NCBI GenBank assembly: GCA_915070235.1
Contig: CAJZFM010000148.1
Span: 1-5,811 of the forward strand
Direction of reading: 5' to 3'
DNA: 5,811 nucleotides
DNA from: an uncultured Capnocytophaga sp.
GTDB taxonomy: Bacteria > Bacteroidota > Bacteroidia > Flavobacteriales > Flavobacteriaceae
The notes under the pieces are model-generated. The model did not search any database, was not told the DNA's origin, and saw nothing but the letters and a program-made list of their open reading frames with translations. This document shows, piece after piece, positions 1 to 4,790 of the stretch. The translations under genes and the position numbers were made by a program. The first letter of the stretch is position 1; each line of letters begins with the position of its first letter.

Positions 1-65
1 TATTAATCAATTATAAATCTAATTATAACCTAAAAATGACTTGCGAAACTTAAATCTTTTATCTT

Positions 66-1013
66 TTACTTTATTCTGACGAGTTCTACGTCAAAGATTA
101 AAGCAGCATTGGGAGGGATCACACCCCCTGCTCCTTGTGAGCCGTAGGCCAAATCTGAAGGAATCACAAGGCGTGCCTTATCTCCCTCACTAAGCAGAAG
201 AATACCTTCGTCCCAACCTTCTATCACTTGGCCTACTCCTACGGTAAAGTTGAGCGGTTGGCCACGATAGAGAGAGGAGTCGAACACCTTGCCGTCCAAG
301 AGCATTCCTGTGTAATGCACAGCTACCTGATCGCCCTTTTTAGCCTTTTTGCCATTTCCTTTTTCGGTAATCTTATAGAAAAGACCAGAAGGAGTTTTGT
401 CAAAACCTTCCGTATGTTTGGCCAAAGCCTCTTGCTGTTTGCGCCTTTCAGCCTCTATGCGTTGTTGTTTTTCGGCGTTAAACTTCTCAAAGGCAGCAAG
501 TGCATCCCACTCTTGAGCCTCTTTGCCTACTCGGATAATTTTTACTGACTCTATTTTGTCGTTTTGGCTGATGCTATCAACTACATTTTGTCCCTCTACT
601 ACATAACCGAATACTGTATGCTTGTTGTCCAAGTGAGGTGTAGCTCGGTGAGTAATAAAGAACTGACTTCCGTTGGTACCTGGCCCTGCATTGGCCATAG
701 AGAGAATGCCTGCACGGTCATGCTTGAGATCGGGGTGAAACTCATCGTCAAAGCGGTAACCAGGGGTGCCTGTACCTGTTCCTAAGGGGCAGCCCCCTTG
801 TATCATAAAGTCGGCAATGACACGGTGGAACTTCAGTCCATCGTAGAAAGGTACGCCCATTGCCTTGGCGTTGTTCTTCATCTTCCCTTCTGCTAAGGCT
901 ACAAAATTGGCCACTGTAGCAGGGGTTTTCTCATAAGTTAGGCGAAGGAGTATATCTCCCTTAGCCGTATGGATTTGTGCATAAATCCCGTTCTCTAATT
1001 TGTTTATATCCAT
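66..1013 (-). CDS. Dual-domain peptidyl-prolyl cis-trans isomerase (cyclophilin-FKBP fusion)
   Basis: This 315-residue protein joins two unrelated proline-isomerase folds in one chain. Residues about 8-162 are a cyclophilin domain with the catalytic set R64, F69, M70, Q72, A107-N108, F118-F119 and H132. Residues about 166-205 form a charged, Ala/Glu/Lys/Gln-rich linker that is probably helical. Residues about 206-315 are an FKBP domain with Y234, F244-D245, R250, F256, V263-I264, W267, Y290, I299 and F307, the usual pocket residues. There is no signal peptide or membrane segment, so it should act in the cytoplasm as a folding helper with both activities. The cyclophilin position equivalent to human CypA Trp121 is His127, as expected for a domain that binds cyclosporin poorly. 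Cyclophilin-first fusions of this kind (CFBP) are known from Flavobacterium. It starts at ATG, 12 bases after the exporter gene, and is probably co-transcribed with it. I see no convincing terminator in the 65 bases beyond its TAA. Confidence 0.95.
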   Translation of the reverse strand: MDINKLENGIYAQIHTAKGDILLRLTYEKTPATVANFVALAEGKMKNNAKAMGVPFYDGLKFHRVIADFMIQGGCPLGTGTGTPGYRFDDEFHPDLKHDRAGILSMANAGPGTNGSQFFITHRATPHLDNKHTVFGYVVEGQNVVDSISQNDKIESVKIIRVGKEAQEWDALAAFEKFNAEKQQRIEAERRKQQEALAKHTEGFDKTPSGLFYKITEKGNGKKAKKGDQVAVHYTGMLLDGKVFDSSLYRGQPLNFTVGVGQVIEGWDEGILLLSEGDKARLVIPSDLAYGSQGAGGVIPPNAALIFDVELVRIK

Positions 1014-1025
1014 AAGACAAATATT

Positions 1026-1961
1026 TTAAAAAATAGCTTTGTAAATAGTGGTAAGCCCCATGAAGATAATCAGGGCACCTATGATAAAGAAAATCTTCCT
1101 TGTGTGGAGCTTAGAGGTAACTAAGGCCGAAATAGGTGCTGTGAGCACTCCTCCTATAATGAGCCCCATGGCAATACGCCAGTTAATTGCCTCTGGTACA
1201 GTGATAAAGATAAGGGTACTGACCACGGTAATAGCAAAATTGGTAAAGGTAGAAACCCCTATCACATAGCGAGGGGTATGCCCATTCTTGATAAAAGCAC
1301 TGGTAACCAGCGGGCCCCAACCCCCACCAGTGAAGGCATCCACAAAACCTGCAAATAGTCCTAAAGGCACTGTCTTAACCTCCTTATTTACTACCTTTCC
1401 TCTAAAACCATTATAGAGGATCTTCACCCCTAAAATAATGGTATAAATAGCAATAAATGGCTTGGTGAATTTAGCCCAGCGGCTACCTTCATCACCGAGG
1501 TATAGCAGCAATAAGGCACCCAATATAGTCCCTATGATAGCAGGTACTAAGAGCCTTTTGATCAGCTCCTTATCCATATTCTTGAGCTTGAAATGGCTGA
1601 TACTTCCAGCCGCTGAGGTAATAGTCTCCGAAGCATGAATACTCCCACTAATAGCACGTGGATCCACATTCATCATCAACAAGACAGTTGCACAGATTAC
1701 CCCATAGCCCATACCCATGGAACCAGCCACAATCTCCGCTCCACAGCCTGCCAATATCATCCAGTAAAACAAATAGTTATCTTGAGCTAAATAGTTTCTC
1801 AAAGGGACAAAGGTCTCGGCTGTATATATAGTATAAAGGGTAATGGTCAATAAAAGGAAAAAGGTTAAAAACAAAAATAAGCGATTCCGTTTCTGTCGCT
1901 TAAGCGAATAGGGCTGTGCCACAACGGTTTCGTTAGTTTCATTTTTATTAAATTCTTTCAT
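1026..1961 (-). CDS. TauE/SafE (TSUP) family membrane transporter, putative sulfite/organosulfonate exporter
   Basis: This 311-residue polytopic membrane protein belongs to the TSUP family, whose studied members export sulfite, sulfoacetate or related anions across the inner membrane. A basic cytoplasmic N-terminus (KRQKRNR at 21-27) precedes a first hydrophobic helix at about 28-47. Further hydrophobic stretches lie at about 64-97, 134-155, 167-184, 197-222, 232-255, 262-284 and 288-308. The two halves carry the glycine-rich signature twice, as GSMGMGYG (80-87) and as GFVDAFTGGGWGP (205-217), which fits the internal duplication of the family. The first 60 residues or so are longer than in minimal members of about 250 residues. 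The substrate cannot be read from sequence and no sulfur-metabolism gene is visible nearby. It is the first gene of a likely two-gene transcript with the downstream isomerase, and a Bacteroidota-type promoter lies 34 bases upstream of the ATG. Confidence 0.88.
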   Translation of the reverse strand: MKEFNKNETNETVVAQPYSLKRQKRNRLFLFLTFFLLLTITLYTIYTAETFVPLRNYLAQDNYLFYWMILAGCGAEIVAGSMGMGYGVICATVLLMMNVDPRAISGSIHASETITSAAGSISHFKLKNMDKELIKRLLVPAIIGTILGALLLLYLGDEGSRWAKFTKPFIAIYTIILGVKILYNGFRGKVVNKEVKTVPLGLFAGFVDAFTGGGWGPLVTSAFIKNGHTPRYVIGVSTFTNFAITVVSTLIFITVPEAINWRIAMGLIIGGVLTAPISALVTSKLHTRKIFFIIGALIIFMGLTTIYKAIF

Positions 1962-1995
1962 GTATGATACAATTATAGGTCACTGAAACAAAGGG

Positions 1996-2003
1996 CAAAG
2001 GTA
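1996..2003 (-). promoter_or_regulatory. Bacteroidota-type -7 promoter element for the exporter-isomerase pair
   Basis: Read on the minus strand this is TACCTTTG followed by C, a full match to the Bacteroidota -7 consensus TAnnTTTG. It ends 34 bases before the exporter ATG. A TTG at 2028-2030 (minus strand) is a candidate -33 element, but the 24-base spacing is slightly long. The assignment is inferred from position and consensus only. Confidence 0.55.
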
Positions 2004-2077
2004 TGACTTTTTTTTATAACCATAAAGCAATAACAATTATTTTTCAGCAAACACATTCCTATATCAAAAAAAATACG

Positions 2078-2085
2078 TACTTTTG
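2078..2085 (+). promoter_or_regulatory. Bacteroidota-type -7 promoter element for phoH
   Basis: The sequence TACTTTTG matches TAnnTTTG at every fixed position and lies 23 bases before the phoH start codon. Initiation a few bases downstream would leave a 5' leader of roughly 10-20 bases. No clear TTG or TTTG -33 element is present at the usual distance upstream, which lowers confidence. Confidence 0.5.
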
Positions 2086-2108
2086 ACCTTAATTATAAGA
2101 CTTAGACT

Positions 2109-3068
2109 TTGAACCAAAGAACCCTTGTTTTAGACGTAAATCCGCAGGCTTTCTTCGGAGAGCAGAATAGTACGATTGAACTACTAAAAACTTATTTCCC
2201 GAAAATAAAAATCGTTGCTCGTGGCAATGAGATACATATTTTCGGCGAAGAAGCATTGCTTGACGAGTTTGAAAAACGATTGGGACAACTCATTCTGCAC
2301 TTTGAGAAATACAATCACTTAGACAAAAATACTATAGAGCGTATTCTCTTTTCGGATACGGGTTTGCTCCCTTCTACCTTATTAGATAAGGACTTTATTG
2401 TACATGGAGTAAAAGGGAAAATCATTCGTGCGCAGACACCCAACCAGCAGAAGTTATTGGAGCTTATCGGCAAGAATGATATGGTCTTTGCCATAGGCCC
2501 TGCGGGTACAGGTAAGACCTATACCAGTGTAGCGCTGGCTGTAAGAGCCCTGAAAGATAAGCAAGTAAAGCGCATTATCCTCACCCGTCCTGCGGTGGAG
2601 GCTGGAGAAAATCTCGGTTTTCTCCCTGGGGATCTCAAGGACAAGCTGGATCCCTATATGCAGCCCCTCTATGATGCACTGATGGATATGATCCCCTTTG
2701 ATAAGCTCAATTCGTTTATTGAAAATGGTACCATACAAATCGCACCTTTGGCCTTTATGCGTGGGCGCACCTTGGACAATGCCTTTGTCATCCTAGACGA
2801 GGCTCAGAACACCACCTATGTACAGATGAAGATGTTTCTCACCCGTATGGGAAAAAATGCCAAGTTCATCATCACAGGAGACCCAGGGCAGATAGACCTT
2901 CCGAAAAAAACTGCCAGTGGCCTTTCGGAAGCCCTACGTATCATCAAAGGAATCAAGGGCATAGGTACGCTATGGCTTGATGACAAGGACGTGGTACGCC
3001 ACCCCTTGGTCAAGGAGATTATCAATGCTTATACCCGCGCCGAGAAAGAGGAGGGAGAGGAAGATTAA
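2109..3068 (+). CDS. phoH: PhoH family ATPase (PhoH/YbeZ type)
   Basis: This 319-residue protein matches the chromosomal PhoH/YbeZ type, a P-loop NTPase linked in other bacteria to RNA metabolism and ribosome maturation with YbeY. Residues about 1-100 form the family's N-terminal nucleic-acid-binding-like region. The ATPase domain follows with Walker A GPAGTGKT (130-137), Walker B FVILDE (226-231) running into DEAQN (230-234), the FMRGRTL segment (216-222) and TGDPGQIDLP (257-266), a conserved sensor-like motif. The length is typical and the C-terminus is strongly acidic. The start is TTG at 2109: an in-frame TAG lies two codons upstream, and the first in-frame ATG is only at residue 125, next to the Walker A motif, so an ATG start would remove the N-terminal domain. 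It is transcribed alone from a short-leader promoter and ends tail to tail with tadA. No ybeY gene is in view. Confidence 0.95.
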   Translation: MNQRTLVLDVNPQAFFGEQNSTIELLKTYFPKIKIVARGNEIHIFGEEALLDEFEKRLGQLILHFEKYNHLDKNTIERILFSDTGLLPSTLLDKDFIVHGVKGKIIRAQTPNQQKLLELIGKNDMVFAIGPAGTGKTYTSVALAVRALKDKQVKRIILTRPAVEAGENLGFLPGDLKDKLDPYMQPLYDALMDMIPFDKLNSFIENGTIQIAPLAFMRGRTLDNAFVILDEAQNTTYVQMKMFLTRMGKNAKFIITGDPGQIDLPKKTASGLSEALRIIKGIKGIGTLWLDDKDVVRHPLVKEIINAYTRAEKEEGEED

Positions 3069-3505
3069 AGTCGTTTTTGCTCAAAGAAGGCCTTGACTAA
3101 TTGGCTACATTCGTCCTGCAACACCCCTTGAACAACCTCTGTACGTGGATGCAATAGCTCACCATGAAGGTGATAACCCCGCTTGGTATCCGAAGCCCCA
3201 TAGACCACACGACCTATTTGGCTCCAATAGAGTGCCCCTGCACACATCACACACGGTTCAAGGGTTACATAGAGCGTACAATCCTTAAGGTACTTGCCTC
3301 CAAGGTATTCACTGGCTGAGGTAATGGCTTGTATTTCGGCATGGGCAGTAACATCGTGGAGTAGCTCAGTGAGGTTGTGCGCCTTGGCGATAATCTTTTC
3401 ATTTATCGTGATAATAGCCCCTACGGGCACCTCGCCTGCTTCAAAGGCTTTTTCTGCCTCTTGCAGGGCTTTTCGCATAAAATATTCGTCTTTGTTAATT
3501 GTCAT
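3065..3505 (-). CDS. tadA: tRNA-specific adenosine deaminase TadA (nucleoside deaminase)
   Basis: This 146-residue zinc-dependent deaminase should convert adenosine-34 of tRNA-Arg(ACG) to inosine, allowing wobble decoding of CGN codons. The zinc and catalytic signature is complete: H55-A-E57 supplies the first ligand and the proton-shuttling glutamate, and P84-C85-V-M-C88 supplies the two cysteine ligands. N44 and the HDVTAHAE context (50-57), with LYVTLEPCVMCAGALYWSQIGRVVYGA around the second motif, favour TadA over guanine or cytosine deaminases. The chosen ATG retains the DEYFMRKALQEA segment typical of flavobacterial homologues; Met10 is a less likely alternative start. Its first codons are made of the same TTAACAATT-type DNA as the adjacent repeats. 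No promoter matching the consensus well was found upstream. Its stop overlaps the phoH stop in TTAA. Confidence 0.93.
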   Translation of the reverse strand: MTINKDEYFMRKALQEAEKAFEAGEVPVGAIITINEKIIAKAHNLTELLHDVTAHAEIQAITSASEYLGGKYLKDCTLYVTLEPCVMCAGALYWSQIGRVVYGASDTKRGYHLHGELLHPRTEVVQGVLQDECSQLVKAFFEQKRL

Positions 3506-3592
3506 TTGTTAATGATTAATGATTAATGCCAATAATGATTAATAATTAATGACTTATGTTCATACTATTATACTTGAATTGACAATTAACAA
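3492..3592. repeat. 12-base inverted repeat flanking the tadA-yraN gap
   Basis: TTGTTAATTGTC at 3492-3503 is the exact reverse complement of GACAATTAACAA at 3581-3592. The left arm lies almost wholly inside the first codons of tadA (Met-Thr-Ile-Asn-Lys). A second pair, ATTTGTTAAT at 3504-3513 and ATTAACAAAT at 3599-3608, is also exact. The arms are AT-rich and about 80 bases apart, so a stable hairpin is doubtful. Related repeat copies in opposite orientation are an equally good explanation. Confidence 0.6.
3509..3552. repeat. Degenerate tandem heptamer array (TTAATGA)n
   Basis: About six seven-base units occur in series: TTAATGA at 3509-3515 and 3516-3522, TTAATG at 3523-3528, a CC interruption, a degenerate AATAATGA, TTAATAA at 3539-3545 and TTAATGA at 3546-3552. 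The array begins four bases upstream of the tadA start codon. It may be slippage-derived intergenic DNA; no function is evident. Confidence 0.7.
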
Positions 3593-3630
3593 TTGATAAT
3601 TAACAAATTAACAATTGATAATTAACAATT
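3583..3630. repeat. Tandem repeat of a 21-22 base AT-rich unit upstream of yraN
   Basis: Copy 1 (3583-3603) and copy 2 (3604-3625) differ by a single inserted A, and a partial third copy, CAATT, follows at 3626-3630. The core of each unit is AACAATTGATAATTAA. The array ends six bases before the yraN ATG and so would lie in its leader. Similar AATTAACAATT-rich tracts are, from memory, common between genes in Bacteroidota; that part is recollection, not a search result. Confidence 0.75.
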
Positions 3631-3636
3631 ATACTT

Positions 3637-3999
3637 ATGGCTGAACATAATGATTTTGGGAAGCAATCCGAAGAGGAAGCCGTACAATACCTAATAAATT
3701 TAGGCTATACAATCCTTGAGCGCAATTATTATTGGCAAAGTGCTGAGATTGACATCATTGCTCAATATCAGGATATGCTGGTCATCGTAGAGGTAAAATC
3801 CAGACGATCCGCCTATTATGGAGAGCCTTATTCCTTTGTCAATCCTCACAAGATACAACTCTTGGCCAAGGCTACTAACCACTATATCAAGACACATAAT
3901 TTGGATTTGGAAGTGCGTTTTGACATCATTTCCATTGTAAAGAATGATGCCGAATACCACTTAGAACACATAGAAGATGCCTTCTTTCCTTTTTCATAA
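3637..3999 (+). CDS. yraN: YraN family protein (UPF0102, endonuclease-like fold)
   Basis: This 120-residue cytoplasmic protein belongs to UPF0102/YraN, a widespread family with a predicted restriction-endonuclease-like fold and no firmly established function; links to DNA uptake or processing have been suggested. The family hallmarks are present: an N-terminal FGKQSEEEAVQYL helix with E13, the GYTILERNYYW strand, the EIDIIA motif (E37, D39), VIVEVKSR (E52, K54) and the downstream K72-to-A80 helix. The E37/D39...E52-x-K54 pattern resembles a PD-(D/E)xK metal-dependent nuclease site, so catalysis is possible but inferred. Length is normal. The ATG at 3637 follows directly after the AT-rich tandem repeat and no Shine-Dalgarno sequence is visible. 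It is a single-gene unit closed by the hairpin terminator seven bases after its TAA. Confidence 0.9.
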   Translation: MAEHNDFGKQSEEEAVQYLINLGYTILERNYYWQSAEIDIIAQYQDMLVIVEVKSRRSAYYGEPYSFVNPHKIQLLAKATNHYIKTHNLDLEVRFDIISIVKNDAEYHLEHIEDAFFPFS

Positions 4000-4005
4000 G
4001 TGAGT

Positions 4006-4035
4006 AAAAAAGGGTGCGTGAATGCACCCTTTTTT
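4006..4035. terminator. Bidirectional rho-independent terminator between yraN and hemD
   Basis: AAAAAAGGGTGC (4006-4017) pairs perfectly with GCACCCTTTTTT (4024-4035) around the six-base loop GTGAAT, giving a 12-base-pair stem. The A-tract on one side and T-tract on the other provide a U-run in both directions. It lies between the converging stop codons of yraN (3999) and hemD (4037) and so can serve both genes. Confidence 0.92.
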
Positions 4036-4036
4036 G

Positions 4037-4780
4037 TTATCTTTTATTAGCTTTCTCTAAGTATTTGTCCAAAGCCATTGTCATAGATGGTGTCTCAGGC
4101 AAAGGGGCTTGTATATCTATCTTAAGACCAGCCTCCTCAGCCGATTTCAAGGTAGAAGCTCCGAAGACTGCTATACGCGTAGTGCCTTGCTTAAAGTCGG
4201 AAAAGTTCTTAAACAAAGACTCTACCCCCGCAGGGCTAAAGAAAGCAATTACATCGTACTTCACATCTTTCAAATCGGAAATATCAGCATGAGCTGTCTT
4301 GAACAAAATACCCCGTTTCCAATTGAGTTTCAGATCTTCCAATGATTTCTCTATGGCAGGGCTAAGCGCCTCGGAAGTTGGGAAGAAGAATTTTTCTTCC
4401 TTGTGCTTTTTCAGAAAAGGGAGCAAATCGGCAAAATCTTTCTTTCCCACGTATATCTTTCTTTTCCTATAAGTTATATATTTTTGCAAATAAAAAGCAA
4501 TTGCTTCCGAAAGGCAAAAATAACGCATAGTATCAGGCACTTTAAAACGCATCTCTTCAGCCACTCTAAAGAAATGATCTACAGCATTCTTGCTTGTGAG
4601 GATAATGGCTGTATGGTTTTGAAGTTCAATCTTCTGAGCTCTCAAATCTTTTCCTGTTACTCCCTGTACTTCTGTAAAAGGACGAAAGTCAATTTTTACT
4701 TTGTACTTTTCTATGATTTGGTGGTAAGGTGAATTTTCTGATTGCTCGGGTTGGGAAACCAAGATTGTTTTCACTTTCAT
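4037..4780 (-). CDS. hemD: Uroporphyrinogen-III synthase HemD
   Basis: This 247-residue soluble enzyme should cyclise hydroxymethylbilane to uroporphyrinogen III with inversion of ring D, the branch-point step for haem and other tetrapyrroles. HemD is poorly conserved in general, but the two-lobe pattern is clear: TAIILTSKNAVDHFF (57-71) and YFCLSEAIAFYLQKY (87-101) in the first half, then KFFFPTSEALSP (130-141), DVIAFFSPAGVESLF (176-190), RIAVFGASTL (202-211) and the C-terminal P-x-x-PSM-x-x-AL pattern (228-237). YRKRKIYVG (104-112) also resembles flavobacterial HemD as I recall it. The ATG lies 10 bases after the stop of the upstream HmuY-type gene, and no promoter-like TAnnTTTG was found in that gap or just before it. 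Co-transcription with that gene is therefore likely but not shown. No other hem gene lies in the window. Confidence 0.9.
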   Translation of the reverse strand: MKVKTILVSQPEQSENSPYHQIIEKYKVKIDFRPFTEVQGVTGKDLRAQKIELQNHTAIILTSKNAVDHFFRVAEEMRFKVPDTMRYFCLSEAIAFYLQKYITYRKRKIYVGKKDFADLLPFLKKHKEEKFFFPTSEALSPAIEKSLEDLKLNWKRGILFKTAHADISDLKDVKYDVIAFFSPAGVESLFKNFSDFKQGTTRIAVFGASTLKSAEEAGLKIDIQAPLPETPSMTMALDKYLEKANKR

Positions 4781-4790
4781 AATTTTCTAT

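Noticed and set aside
1..65. Terminator or small gene after the isomerase stop
   Set aside because: The short ACTTGCGAAACTT stretch does not form a convincing stem followed by a U-run, and the only ATG opens a five-codon frame.
228..785. Two plus-strand open frames of 106 and 73 codons opposite the isomerase gene
   Set aside because: They lie fully antisense to a gene with complete catalytic motifs and encode no recognisable domain.
3569..3576. TATACTTG as a -7 promoter box for yraN
   Set aside because: It has one mismatch to TAnnTTTG, no -33 element at a suitable distance, and sits in AT-rich repeat DNA where chance matches are likely.
3506..3636. CRISPR-like array in the tadA-yraN gap
   Set aside because: Units are 7 or 21-22 bases, directly adjacent and without unique spacers.
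4014..4732. Plus-strand open frames opposite hemD
   Set aside because: They overlap each other and a conserved gene, one begins inside the terminator hairpin, and none resembles a known protein.
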